Assembly: GCF_009389715.1 (NCBI RefSeq)
Contig: NW_024067981.1
Location: 124,001 to 188,000, forward strand
DNA: 64,000 bases
Direction of reading: 5' to 3'
Source of the DNA: Phoenix dactylifera
Taxonomy: Eukaryota; Streptophyta; Magnoliopsida; Arecales; Arecaceae
Shown: in pieces, positions 48,859 to 62,400 of the stretch
Numbering within the stretch: the stretch's first letter is position 1
How the letters are laid out: the number at the start of each line of letters is the position of its first letter
The notes under the pieces: model-generated
The model's database searches: none
Told to the model about the DNA's origin: nothing
Seen by the model: only the letters and a program-made list of their open reading frames with translations
Made by a program: the position numbers and the translations under genes

Positions 48859-49356
48859 AAAGGTTAAGAAGAGTCCTGTCAGAGCAATAGGGTGAGTCAG
48901 GATTAAGTATAGGATTATACTATGGAGCATAGGGTTTTTCTATATGTTATTTTATGAGTCATATACAATTCTGTAAAATATATTTGGGGATGAGACTTAA
49001 GAGTTCTTTTTGGCTCTACTTGAGACAAAATTGTATATCATTCAGTTTACAATCAAGATTTATATTTTGACAGAAAGTCAATTAATAAATTCGGAGGATA
49101 TTGATCAGAGTTGTGTAGCGAAAGTATAGTGGATCGAATCAATTTAAATTGGTCAAAAATATTGACTGTGATGGGAGACTAGATTTTTCAATAATGAAGA
49201 TTTGTGTTAATAAGAGAAGGTGAATATTGTAGATTCTCAGATTTATTATGATATGACTATGTGATCTCTTTGATGGTTTTTGCTATTTTACTATGTTAAG
49301 AGATAATTTATGTAAACTCATCATAAATTCTTGACTGCTAGGTAGCCGTAAGCAAT
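48859..49356 (+). other. Gypsy 5' leader
   Basis: The untranslated AT-rich leader between the primer-binding site and gag. No coding signal is seen. Confidence 0.6.
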
Positions 49357-50403
49357 ATGGAGGATGAAAGAGAAATAAGGGCACCTTCTCCGGACCCTGA
49401 TAGCCAATCAATTTCACAAACTACTCCACACTCCATAGCAACCCAAGCAGATTTAGCAGGAGTGTACCAGTTAATAGCACAACTGCTTGAGCAACTGCAG
49501 CAGATGCAGTTAGCTGCCCAACCTGTATAGCCGATAGAATCCTATTACGAGAGGTTCTGTAGGCTGAATCCACCGATGTTTAATGGTGGGTCCGATCCCA
49601 TGATAGCTGAGGCCTGGATCCGGGAACTGGAGAAGATGTATGAGTTACTTCAATTTCCCGAGGAGGTAAAAGTCAAACTAGCTATCTCCATGCTAAGGGG
49701 GAGTGCTGACTCTTGGTGGACTGCTATGGAGACAGCATATGAGGTCAACGGAACGGCCTGGGGAGATTTTAAGAGAATATTTTATGCTAAGTACTTTTCG
49801 GACTCAGTTAGGCAAATGAAGCAGAATGAGTTTTTATCGCTGACTCAGTCCGAGCATATGACTGTTTCGGATTACGTCAATAGGTTCGATGAGCTGGGTC
49901 GATTCTGCCCCCAGTTTATGGAGGATGATATGAGTAGAGCCAACCGGTTCGAACAAGGGCTTAGACATGAGATCAGGTCCCGGACATCTTCACAGTTAAT
50001 TACCAGCTATATGGATATTTTGGACAGAGCCTTGAGAGTAGAGGCTGAATTGAAAAGATCTGATAGAGAAAGGGCTGACCTGATGAGATCCAGATCAGAT
50101 AGAAGTCAGAGTGGCAGGCCATGGGATTTCAGGGGCACTCCAATTCAAGAGAAGCCCAGGGTCCGCAATTACTCTAGCAGATCCCATAGTGGAATCATCA
50201 ATATCACCATAGCAGATCCCAGAGCCCGCACTTACTCTAGCAGATCCCATAGTGGGCCCTATATGAGGAGAGCGAGGGCATGTTATAGTTGTGGGCGGAC
50301 TGGACACCTGGCACGTGATTGCCCATACAAGAGGAGGAATGAGCTCAGACCTCCTGTACCTGGTGACCAGAGGCCAAGAAGTAATGCTCGAGTTTTACAC
50401 TGA
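49357..50403 (+). pseudogene. Gypsy gag with one nonsense codon
   Basis: ATG at 49357 opens a gag frame broken once by TAG at 49528-49530 (Gln expected from context), then open to 50403. The part after the stop reads as Retrotrans_gag (FCRLNPPMFNGGSDPM, AWIRELEKMYELL, LRGSADSWWTA) and ends with a zinc knuckle CYSCGRTGHLARDC at 50281-50322. A short internal duplication (YSSRSHSG twice) lies before the knuckle. The second part could be made only by an internal start or readthrough. Confidence 0.88.
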
Positions 50404-51985
50404 CCTACCAAGATGCTAGTGCCAATGACCGAGTGGTAACAGGTATATTACCAGTCAGCTTGATTGATCCCTCTATTTTGTTCGATTCTGGCACTATGCA
50501 TTTCTTTATTTCAGTTAGTTTATCTAGATAACTACACTGCATACTCGAGGAACTAGAAGAATCACTGTGTGTTCCTACACCCCTATAGAAAACAGTAATT
50601 GTTGACATTAGTGCAAGAATTGCATAATTCAAATAGGGGTAGGAGAGTTAGTGACAAATCTTATATAACTTGACATGCAAGATTTTGACATCATTTTGGG
50701 AATAGCTTGGAGGTCTCAGTACCACACTCATATTGACTGCTACAGTAAAAGAGTGATATTCTAGATACTTGAAGAACCAGGGTTCTTCTTTCAAAGCGAT
50801 GCACCCGTGTAATGTAATTCATCATAACATTAATTTCTGTCCTGAAAGCTAGGAAGGCATTAGAAAAGGAGTATAAGACTTATTTAGTCTGTGTAATGGA
50901 TATCTGAAAGGAGACCAAATTAGAGGATATTCCAGTAATGAATGAACACCCTGATGTTTTTTTCAGAAGATCTTCCTGGTTTGCCACCAGAGAGAGAGAT
51001 TGAATTTGCAATTGATTTGATTCCCAATACCATACCAATCTTCAAAAACCCCCTATAGAATGGCTCCAACTGAAATAAAAGAATTAAAGGGAAAGTTGCA
51101 AAAAAAATCGCTTGATAAAGGCTTCATTCGACTTAGTGTGTCATCTTAGGGAACTCTACTATTGTTTGTAAAGAAGGAAGATGGAAGTTTGAGGTTATGT
51201 ATTGGTTATCAAGGATTGGACAAGGTAACAATACAGAACAAATATCTTCGACCCTGTATTAATGAATCTTGTAAGGTGTATACTGATCATAAGAGTTTAA
51301 AATACCTTCTTACCTAGAAGCTACTCAATATGAGACAGAAAAGATGATTGGAATTGATAAAAATCATGCCTTGTCTATATACTACTCTCCGAAAAAAAAA
51401 AAAAAAAAACTAATGTTGAGGTAGATACACCGAGTTGAAAAACTTCTGGTAGTATTGCTGCTCTACTCACATCCGAGAAAAGCTAATGTTGTGGTAGATG
51501 CACTGATCAGAAAAGGTGTTAGTGATACGAGAAAGGTTGAGGACAGTGTTTAGTAGGCAGAAGAGCTACGCAGATGTCAGAAGGAGAGATGTACAGTTTG
51601 GCACAGGGGATCATGTTTTCTTAAAGATCTCTCCTAGGAAAGGGGTAATGAGGTTTGGAAAGAGGGGCAAGCTTAGTCCCAGATACATTGGCCCCTTTGA
51701 GATATTAGATAAAGTTGGCAATGTATCTTACAGATTAGCACTGCCTCCAAACCTCAGCCATGTGCATCCAGTATTCCACATATCTATGCTCCGGAAGTAT
51801 GTGCCGGATCCATCTCATGTGCTATCAGTGCAGGAAGTTACAGTAGAAGAAGATCTTTCTTATGAAGAACTTCCTGTCGCTATTCTTGATACTCAGATCA
51901 GGAAGCTGAGAAATAAGAAAATATGTATGGTAAAGGTCTAATGGCACCGGCACAATGTTGAAAAATGCACTTGAGAGTCGGAGCA
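50404..51985 (+). pseudogene. Gypsy pol remnants with two internal deletions
   Basis: Fragments in order: protease (FDSGTMHFFIS, about 50480), the RT beginning ([32 protein letters not shown]; ends at NKY, about 51245), an RNase H piece (VYTDHKSLKYL, about 51277; NVVVDALIRK, about 51490), then directly the integrase C-terminus (51516-51941, with RYIGPFEILDKVGNVSYRLA, HPVFHISMLRKYVPDP, EELPVAILDTQIRKLRNK). The RT palm with its YxDD and the whole integrase core are absent. The chromodomain continues past a stop at 51940 (CAA to TAA by context). A 45-bp stretch (TACTC...CTAATGTTG.GGTAGAT.CAC) occurs twice, at about 51382 and 51466. Confidence 0.85.
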
Positions 51986-52077
51986 AAGTATGAAAAGCAA
52001 ATACCCTCACCTCTTTGAGTAATCAGATAATTTACCCTTTTAAATTCGAGGACGAATTTTATATAAGGGGGGGAGGA

Positions 52078-55000
52078 TGTAATAACCCCAAATTTTTTTT
52101 TTAATATAAAAAAGGGATAGAATAGTCCTTTAAAATTGATATAAGGGGTAAAATTGGAAGGAATCAAAAGATAATGGCATAATTGCAGATATATCGAAGT
52201 GGCAAGGGCAAAATGGGAATTTAATAATATTAAACAAAGGGTGAATAGTGTTTTGATGTGATTTAATTAGGGGGTTTGCTGTGGCTTTTGGATGAAACCG
52301 AGAGACAGAGAGGGGTTCTCAGGCGACAGAGAGGAAGAAAAAAGAAGAAGAGGAGAGGAAAGGAAGAAAGGAAGAGGAAGAAGAAGAAGAAAAAGAAAGG
52401 GAAAGGAATCTCGGTTGCACTTCCAGCTGAAGGGAAAAACATAGATCTCCTTCCCCTCTACGCAAGGACCTCGATTTTCCAAAAAGAAAAAGGTAAATAT
52501 CCATCCCTATCTAGTCTTTTGATGACATTAGGCTATACAAAGGGTGAATATAGTCTAGAGGGGTCGGATAAGGGTTGTAGAGGCGGTTAAAAGAAGAAGA
52601 ATCGGATTTTGACAAATTTTTCCCGCACTACGGAAAAACTGTGTCGAAGTCCCAACTTCGGCGAATTATTTAGAGGGTCAAACGACCTCCGATAGCAATG
52701 CATGTTACCTCTTTAGAATTTTCTATGAGTGTAGAATGTTAGGTAAAAATTTCATCAAATTTGGAGTCCTGAAAGTGGATCAAACCTGGGATGAAGTAAC
52801 CGGCTGTCGGTCCGGATTACTGTTCATCCGGGTGGAAAATAGGGAATTTCATGCTGTAATAGGGTATTAAGCCTAGATCAAGCTAAAAGGGACCTTGTAC
52901 TCGTGCAAGGGAGTCCCTAATACACATAAATGATGAGTTAATTAATAGAAAAAGAAAAAGAGAAAGAAAAGAAAAGATTTAGGGAACGGGAGAGTTGAAT
53001 CAATTAAAGTTCCCTATATTATAATTGGCACGTAGATTATAGCCCTTGATACAAAACTAAATGTATTGTAAATGCATGTCACAGTTGGGCAAGAAGCTAG
53101 GGAACAAGAGGAAGAAGTCCCCTGCTGCCTACTGTAAAATTCTAGAGGCGTATCGAGGCCGTGCCGGATTGGCAGGTGAGTGGGAGTTTGTACTTTGCAG
53201 CATGAGCACATTCCTTATTCATTTTCATGAATGTTGCCAAGTGTGACTTGATTCCACCTGAGCTTATTGATTAATTGTTGTAGCAGATTCCTCTATAAAT
53301 CTTGATTCTCCATGCTTGGTTATTCTGTACATGCATTTGAGGGAACATTGAGAGGAATTACGAGGGGTTGATGAGTAATCAAATTGATTCCGAATTATGA
53401 AATAACTTCTTTTGTAAATTGATTTCATTTTCTCTATTTCAAAGACTTGTAGAGTCCTTCTCATGGTATATTGAGTTGCATTGTACTCCCGTGATTCCTC
53501 ACTCCCAACCCTGATGTTAGTTATAATTGGGTCGTGGCCGAGTGAGTGGTAGTCTTGATTATACTCCTTTATGAGTAATTAAATTGGATCTGAATTGTGA
53601 AATGACTTCTTTTGTAAATTGATTTCATTTCCTCTATTTCAAAGACTTGTAAGTGGTAGCCTTGATTATACTCCTTTATGAGTAATTAAATTGGATCTGA
53701 ATTGTGAAATGACTTCTTTTGTAAATTGATTTCATTTCCTCTATTTCAAAGACTTGTAAGTGGTAGCCTTGATTATACTCCTTTATGAGTAATTAAATTG
53801 GATCTGAATTGTGAAATGACTTTTTTGTAAATTGATTTCATTTCCTCTATTTCAAAGAATTGTAGAGCCCATTTTAGTGGTATATTGAGTTGCATTGCAC
53901 ACCCTTGACCCCTCACTCCCAACCCTGATGTTAGTTTATGATTGGGTCGGAGTCGAGTGAGTGGTAGTCTTAATTATGCTCCTTTTTAGTAGAGTATTGG
54001 GAGGGTGTATTATGGCATTCATGCATGGCTTGACAGTATCTGCAGGACACCTATAGTCGATGGGGTTGAACATCGGCCTTTGTGCACATAGTAGCCTTCT
54101 GGGTGGGCGGAGCCTAGTCCCTTCCTAGGGGGGGACACGGCCCTAGGCGTAGGATTGGCCAGTCCTACGACTTATATTCTGCTTGCCGCCGGGCATAGTA
54201 AGATCCCGCGAGGTGCGGTATGGCTTTCCGCGGATGTAGAATTCCCGCGAGGTGCCGTTTAGTATATAGATGTGAGATGGATTTCTGTTCTGGATACTGG
54301 CTTGCATTTATATTATCAGTATGGTGTCTTATCCTGCATATGCATGTGACAGTAGGGAGTTGTTGCTGGTTCGCCTGGGGCGTAAAACCCACCTCCCAAT
54401 AGCTGTCTTGTTGATGATTCAGCATATTGACACCTGATTTGTATATTCCAGCATTATGATCTGTTGAATATATTCATGAGTAGTATATATGTTTACTCGA
54501 TTATTCCATATATGCTTCAGATGAGTTGATTGTGATTGTGGTGATATTGATGATTTACTCTATATTCTTTATGTTGAGTTCATGTTCATCTTGTTATTGA
54601 TCTTGAGATTTCATCTCGAGCCATGATTATATTCTGTCTCATATGCATAGTACTCTCTACTCCACTCACTGAGTATTTATATACTCACTCCCCAGTTTGG
54701 TGTTTTTGATTGCAGGGCAGGTATTATATAGAGAAGAGCAGGGTTAGAGATTGCCTGCTAGCTGTGCCGCTCCATAGTATAGTATAGTATAATGTAGATA
54801 GAGGTTTATACCTTTTGGTGTATTATAAACCTTCTATTGTATATAGTGCATAGTTACAGTCATAGATCCTGTTGTGGATATGGGTTGGACCATGGATGGA
54901 TTGGAAAGCAGGTATATATATATATGTGTGTGCAGATCAGTTGTGTGCTTGTGATAATGTATTGCTATATATTGTCCAGGTTTATTATGTGACAGATTAT

Positions 55001-55223
55001 GTGATTAATGCTCTGACAGGTAGTGTGTTGTATGTATTGAGATAATCCTGACAGGTCATTATAGGAAAAGTGATCATTTTGTGCATGTATCATGCCAAAT
55101 TTTTCAAGATCTATTGATGATTGATAGGTAGTAGGGTTCTACACGGTGGTTGGTGGCCTTATGCCTACCCGCACCCTAGGACCGTCGCGGCGTCCCGCCG
55201 GGAACGGGGCGGGGGTCGTGACA
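52078..55223 (+). repeat. 3' LTR of the gypsy element (3146 bp)
   Basis: Near-identical to the 5' LTR. The differences are scattered substitutions, a slightly longer T-run at the start, one lost base pair or two in the third tandem unit, one extra G at about 54127 and one extra TG in the TA/TG run at about 54925. Confidence 0.95.
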
Positions 55224-55228
55224 AGAAA

Positions 55229-56406
55229 ATAATAATATTATATAAAAAAAGAATCATGATGGGTTAGTTCGTTTTAATATATATATATATATATAATTTT
55301 AAGAAAAAATAATAATATATACCTTACTAAAATTGTAAAATAAAGTTTTAGTTGGTTTTGAATGCAGTTCAACTTATTTTGAGATGCATGTTTGTTGGGT
55401 TCAAGTGGCATCTCTATTGTTATCACTGCAAACATCAAATATGAAAGTACCTATTTGCCAAGGCATACATAAATGATATTATTGAGCACTAAATCTAACC
55501 CCATACCATCAAAACATATTGATTTAACATGCCTCTAGCCTTCCCCAATTTTTTTCAAAATTTCCAATTTATTTATTTATTTTTCAATCTCACCAAGGAT
55601 GTTGTGACTTGTTTCTAGTTCGAAATTATAGGAACTATTCCCATCCAATCAAAACCAGGCTTGAATTGAAACATATAACCTCTTCTCAATATCCTTGTTG
55701 GATATGGATTGCTAGGTACCCCTATACGGCGGCATCTAAATTAACGTGCTATATATATTTCATAAATCTTCTTGAATTTATAAATTAATTTTAAAGTTAA
55801 TGCAGATAGATATTGCTTGTAATATTATTGATTATAGTTTACATGGCTACCCATCAAATCTTATACGAAATTGTTTGTAGATAATGTCAGCATGTTACTT
55901 ACTAATATTTTACTACAGAATATTCATTTCACAGTTAGATAGTCAAATTACATATATTTATTATACTTTGTTCTTGGATTATCCTTTTAATCCAAAAAAA
56001 TCTGATAAACCGATAAAAACAAACCATAAATCTGATCTCATCCAACATTTGGATTTGGACTTCATTTTTCAGATCCGCTAAAATATAGATTGGATTTGAT
56101 TTGCGAGGCCCGCGCCCATCAGGATGCTGCTAAAATAAACACCATTTAGTCACTGCGTCACCGCGTTTGATCACAACCCGACTCCAGCTTAAGGACGGAA
56201 GGGAAGCTGCCATCAAGTACCGGACGGGGGAGGCGTAAGCGGACAAGCATTCCCTTACGATGTCGTCGTCTTCGGTCCTCTCCCATCATCCCCAACCCCC
56301 TCACCCTCCTTGTCCGCTTCCTCATAGTATCCTCCTCCTTTCCCTTTCCTTCTTCTCCTGAAGCCTCCCGTCCCCACTTCCTTTCTGGACTTCTCCTCCA
56401 AACCCC
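55229..56406. other. 5' flank of the BPI/LBP gene
   Basis: An AT-rich block with a short (TA)n run at about 55280-55296, then GC-richer promoter/UTR sequence from about 56100 with a long C/T-rich stretch (56270-56400). The minus-strand frame at 56631-56158 is antisense to exon 1. No other gene is seen. Confidence 0.5.
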
Positions 56407-59400
56407 ATGGCAACCCTCCTCCCCCTCCTCGTATTCCTCTCCATCATCTTCAATCCAGCCACGGCCCGGCTCCAGTCCAAAGAAGAAAGCTTCATCTCCG
56501 CCGGGATCTCCGAGAAGGGTCTCAACTTCGTGAAGGACCTGCTGATCGAGAAGGCTGTCAAGACCCTCACCCCGCTCCGCCTCCCCGACATCGAGAAGAA
56601 TGTGAAAATTCCGGTCGTCGGGGGTGTTCACATGGCTGCGTCCAACATCACGCTGTTAAGTATCGATGTCTCTTCTTCTACGGCTCAGCCTGGCGAGTCG
56701 GGTATCGCGATCGTCGCTTCGGGGGCGACGGCTAATTTGAGCATGGATTGGCGGTACTCGTACAGGACCTGGCTTGTTCCAGTTGAAATCTCTGATGAGG
56801 GGGGGGCTTTCGTTCAGGTAATTTAGTACAGTGTTTATCGAAATCTAGAATTTGTTCGTCTCTGTTGATTTGTTTATTGAATGGATCACCCTGTCCCTCT
56901 CTATGGAAAGCTGTGAGTCCAATTTAGTAGACTGGTGTAACGCTTGAAGCTTATGCTTGATTCCTCTACGGTAATATTTTTCATGTGACCTGCATCCATC
57001 ATTTGTTATAAAGTTTTCAATCGCAGCCTCCCCTCCCCGCGGTGTTTGATGTCTATTTGTGAAACTTGTTCTACTAATTTATGCATGTTTGCTCATGTTT
57101 TTAATTAGGACCAACTCCATCTGTATCCTTATAAGCGTTTGCACAATCTATCTCTTCTCTTTTCTCCCCCATCTCTCTCCTTCTCGGCTACCTGCTTACT
57201 TGTAATGTATTCCAACAAAGGGAAATTGATGAGTCCTGCTTCTGTGTAAGGTTGAAGGCTTGGAAGTTGGGCTTACTGTTAGCATGGATAATCAAAATGG
57301 AATTCTGGAGTTGACTGTGATGGAATGCGGCTGTTATGTGAAAGATATGGTTATAAGCTTGGATGGAGTAGCCTCATGGTTTTATCAAGGGTATGCAACC
57401 TTATCAATCCATTTGTAAAAGATTTGAATTTATTATGTCTTCTGGTGCATTTTATGCTTATTTATTGGCCTTATTATTTATAATCTAAGCTTAAACCGGA
57501 TTGTTCATATACATATGTTTTGTTAATAGAATAGGAGTGCGTCCATAAGTTATATTCTTACATGAACACTTTTCCTTTTCAATATATCCATTATGATCAC
57601 AAGTTAATCTTGAGAGCAGCATATCACATATTTAATAAATTAATGGTGAACTGCATTCTACTGCATTTTCTTCCATAATTCATGTCTTTAAGTTTCTGGG
57701 TATTTGTGAAGATGTTTGGATGCTATAGAGAATATCAGTTTGGCTCTGCAAGTTTGAAATGTAAAAGTTATACATACTTGGTCTTTTGCCTATGAGAATC
57801 CATATTATTTTAATACGGCACATTAAATGTATATGTACAAGAGTGACACTTGGATGGACATATCACTTGTGTTTTTTCACCAGTAGAGAAATGAGTTATC
57901 AAAGTTGTGAGAATTGGTAACTTGTCTATAGATGCATAGTTTCATCATAAAAGTTACATTTTCCAGCTTTCCTGTCAGATACAATAGATGTATTCAAGGT
58001 AATTAGCTAAGCATACTTGGCTTGGTCAAGAGCCTTCACTAGATCTGGAGGCATAAATTCTTTATTGAATCTAAGCATGGAGTCATGCAACTGCACAAAG
58101 AAAGGCACCACTTCTTCATCTTATATAAAAGAACAATATATAATCCTTATATCATCAAATGTTCATTAGCGAATATCCAGTCATGATTATAAAGCTTCTT
58201 GTGCCCCAACATCTCTCTTTTCCGTCCTACCATGGACAAAACATGCATTCAATGCCTGCCTTCCACTGTCCCCACCCTCCCCCTGCAAACCCACCAACAA
58301 CAAGGAAAAGAAAAACCTCTTTCCTCCCAAAAAAAAAAGGGTACGGAGGGAATTATAATTTTTTCCTATACAAACTGATCTATGATTAGAAGAAACTTTT
58401 GCAATGAAAGGAGAGAATTAGTGGTTATGACAGTTAAGACTGGGCTTTTGGCTTGACACGCTCAAATTTGCATTCTACTTTTGCCATTATGGCAATTGGT
58501 AGCGAGCAAGTAAGCATAATATTCTCACGAACTTTAGAAAGTTCCTTACTTAGAATCACAGGATACGGGATGAGCATGTATGATGAGGGAGAGAGGGAGG
58601 TAGGCAAGAAGATTATGGGGGATGTTACAGTGTGTTGCTTGTTTCTGCAAGCTTAAGATCTTGGGTTTTGCTTAGGGGCCAGGATGTGTTTTTATTTGTT
58701 GTAGAATAGGCAAGTATTTTTCAATATTTTTTGAATCCTTTATGCATGGTAATGACCTTCTAGGACATGAAAGTCATGTCAAGTGGAAGGTCTTGGATGG
58801 CAGTACAAGCTAGATCACAGTAGCCATGAGTGCAGTTATAATCAGTCTAAGGTAGCTTACATTAGATTTCCAATTGGACACGGCTGTTGAGCCATCGACA
58901 ACCCCAGATTGTTCAATAGTTGCATCGAGTTTTGCTTTTCATCAGGCATCTAAAGTATAAATTTGGTGACTTTTTGCAGCCAACATTAAATTTTCATTTT
59001 AACATTACTAAGGACTTGGCTCAAGTTAGGCAAAGATGAAGATTGTTTAAACTACAAACCTAGCTCAAGCCTACTTATAATGAAATGAAGTAAGTTTGAG
59101 ATTAGCCTTATAAGAGATGGGCATGTACTTGGTCATTCCAGAAAGAATGCATTTTTAAGAGTTCCATCTTTCTTGATTTGTAAACCATATAACACTGTAA
59201 ATGTAAACGTTCTTTAAAAACAGGAATGGGACGCCTAGCTCGTATATATTTCCACTAGAATACTCCATAATTACAAGACGATGATGTTCATAGTACGCCA
59301 GCTATGTAATGCAATCTGACTTATATTTCCTTGAGGCAGTTTTATGTCCTTTTCTTCCATTTTGGTGCCTATTCATGCCGAGAAACCTAAATGACTAACT

Positions 59401-62400
59401 TCCATGCTCTATTCATATTTTATAGGTTCGTAAATGCTTTCGAGGATCAGATTAGATCAGCTGTGGAAAGTGCAATTACTAAAAATATTATCAAAGGGGC
59501 TTTAAAGCTTGATTCTTTATTGCAAACTCTTCCAAAGGAAATTCATGTGGATGATGATGTGGCATTGAATGCGACTGTTATAAATGATCCACTGTTTGGA
59601 AATTCTTCTGTTGAGTTGGACATTAATGGTCTATTTGTTTCATATGAAAAAGTTTCAGCTCCAAGCTACTTACATAAATATTCACAGAGTTCAATATCTT
59701 GTGGGGAAGCACTAAAAATGCTCTGGATTTCATTAGATGAGGCTGTATTTAACTCTGCATCAATGGTATATTTTCAGGTAATTTAACCTTATCTCCATGG
59801 GCTACACTCTGTTAGTGTTGCTCATTTACAAATATTTTTATACATGAATATTAGAAAGCTAATCCTTCTTTTTTAATTTTTCTGTAAGGAAGAATGCTAT
59901 ATCTAATACTTGGATAAATGAAAACAATTTATATGCCACTCGAACTAAAAGTCTTCCCTCTAGGACCCATTGTCCCATGTCAGTATAATTGGGAGTCACA
60001 TGACAATGGGTGTATGGTTCACACATTTTTAGTTGTTTTTGTCTATTTGCTCATGTACGTTCATAACTCTAATTTGATTTTCAAGTTTGGGAATGACAAT
60101 CTTCATACTGGTTTAAGTTGTTGAAGTCCCTAAAATCTTATTTGCTCATATTTTATAAATTTTATTTGATTCACACTCCATGACAATGTGCCATCAAAAG
60201 AAGGCTTTAAAATTGGTAGAATTATATTGGGCTTTCAGTATTTTTAATTAATGAGTTGAGCATCGTACCTTCAAACAAATTTTCAGTATCAAGGTCTTAA
60301 TTCTCAGTTTCAGCTTTAGTTTTGGCTAGATTTGTTGAGTTTCCATTTTGCAAATTTTGGCATTTTAAGTATATATTTCATGTGAGTACATGTGCAATTA
60401 ATATCTGAACATGTTTTCAAGAACTTCAGCTGCTCAACTCCATCCGAATTTTTATCCCTCAACTATTTATTCTAACATATAAGAATAGATAGTCAATTTC
60501 TGATTAATGGCAAAGCAATATAAGTTTGTTTCTGATAAATTAGTAAGCTGTCAATAACAAGTATGCTTACCACAGGCAATTTGTATGTTAAGTGTTCACT
60601 TATATTTATTTGTTACTTCAGGCAGGATTGATGCATTGGATTGTGGACAAGGTACCTGATCAGTCCCTTTTGAACACTGCTAGCTGGAAGTTTATTATTC
60701 CTCAGCTGTACCGGAAGTACCCAAATGATGACATGCTCCTAAATATCTCATTAACTTCTCCTCCAGTCATAAGAATTACACCACAAAACATTGGGTCTAT
60801 CATTTTCTCGGACATGATAGTCCATGTTTTGGATGCTGGCGAGTCAATTCCTGTTGCATGCATATCATTGGTAAGCAAAATTTCAGTCCAGATCTGCTGC
60901 AAAATTGTTTTACTTGTTGCTTCTACTCAAATCTAGTGCATGCTTTGTTTGTTGCAATGCTTGTTATTGAATCTAGATGCTATAGCTTGCACTCTTGTCA
61001 GTTTTTTTTACAAATTCAGCAACATGAAACAACTGGATTTGATATTTGTATATCTTCTTATCCTGTGATTTGTGCATTAAATTCCTGTTAGAGGCTTCTA
61101 GGATGAAAAGTTCAACTCAAGCTGACCTGGTATTATTACCATTAACATGATCCAAACTTTCCTAACCAGACTCCAGTCAAATTATTTTGAAACTAAGTAG
61201 AAGCGAATACCATTAGATTATTGTGATGAAATAGATCTTTGTCACTTCTTTTCCCTTTTAGAGTTGCATGGTGGGAATACCGCATTTTGGATTTGAACAT
61301 GAAACCTCTCCCCAGCGCTTGTGCTAAGGAGAGGAATGCCAACTGGCGGACCCAAGTCCTATTGGCTAATGAGTTTCTAAATTCTGGTAAAATGAATTTC
61401 CTTTTATGATATAGTTTCAACACATGGCCCAGGAGTTGCAAATAACTAGCTGAAACGAGATGATCAAAAAGGCAAATAACTACCGAGATGGTCTGCTTAC
61501 AACATTCCATAACATTTGTCACTGTGGTCCTCCCACGGTTTTGACTATAATAATTTTCAAGAATGATTGCATGATTTTTCATTAATAGAACAACCAGAGA
61601 TATATGTATGACATGGATGAAATTCTGTTTGGAGGAAAACTATAAACAATACTTGACTGCAAACTACCCATGTATAAAATACATTCAAGTTTCGTCATGG
61701 TTGCTTTGGCAAATGGCTTCTTTTATTACTTGATTCAAGATTAAGCTGCGCTGTTTCTGACATTGCATTTTTTCCTGATGTGATTGGGTTACTTAGATCT
61801 CTGCCAGGAATTTTGTACAAACTGTGCTAGTTGAGGTTACTACTTTGAGGAATTAAGTTAGATTCTTTCTTGAGCATCTTGCTGGAACATAATTTAGTCT
61901 TTCATAGTTCAATAATGATTGCTTGCTCCTATATTGATTTGGCTAGTTGGGCACTGGTTTCTTTAGGTAGTTTCTGTTTCAGGTGTTGTGGAGATATCAG
62001 GAAACAATCTAACTGGTAGAGCTGAATTAGATGATTTCACCCTGAACTTGAAGTGGAGCAAGGTCGGAAATTTCCATATGTATCTAATTCAGGTATCATA
62101 TCTTATAGTGGTAAAGCATTTTGCCCCCACTTCTGGAAGGTGAATTGTTTTGAAAGTATGATCTAATCATGAATTTCTTTCCTGCATCACATAGTTCCTT
62201 GCTAACATTCTGCAAACTCTTAAAATAGGCCTTTTAATGGAGCAAAGCATATTTGGAACTCTCCATTTATTGAACTATGTTAAGCCTAATATACATTGTT
62301 GACCCATTCCGTATTTGCTTAAGCTTTTGGGGTCTAATAGTAAGTTAACATGGTACCAGAGTTCAAATTTGTTGGAGTTCATGAGTTCAAATCCTTTCCA

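Larger units (their letters stand above)
45701..55223 (+). mobile_element. Ty3/gypsy chromovirus-type retrotransposon (Del/Tekay-like), internally deleted, 9.5 kb
   Basis: Complete ends: 5' LTR 45701-48841, primer-binding site for tRNA-iMet at 48847-48858 (TGGTATCAGAGC), gag, pol remnants, polypurine tract (AAGGGGGGGAGGA, about 52065-52077), 3' LTR 52078-55223 and a perfect target duplication AGAAA at 45696-45700 and 55224-55228. LTR length, gag type and a C-terminal GPY module with chromodomain remnant point to the Del/Tekay lineage. The internal region is only 3.2 kb. By eye I count about 32 substitutions between the LTRs (about 1%), so the insertion is recent although its pol is broken. 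Confidence 0.94.

Noticed and set aside
56158-56631. 157-aa minus-strand frame with Glu/Arg-rich sequence
   Set aside because: Antisense to exon 1 and the C/T-rich 5' UTR of the BPI/LBP gene. No family.
61255-61385. tRNA-like boxes (TTGGCATTCCTC..., GTTCAAATCC on the minus strand) suggesting a tRNA-derived SINE
   Set aside because: The A box is poor, no tail or target duplication was found, and no cloverleaf can be drawn by eye.
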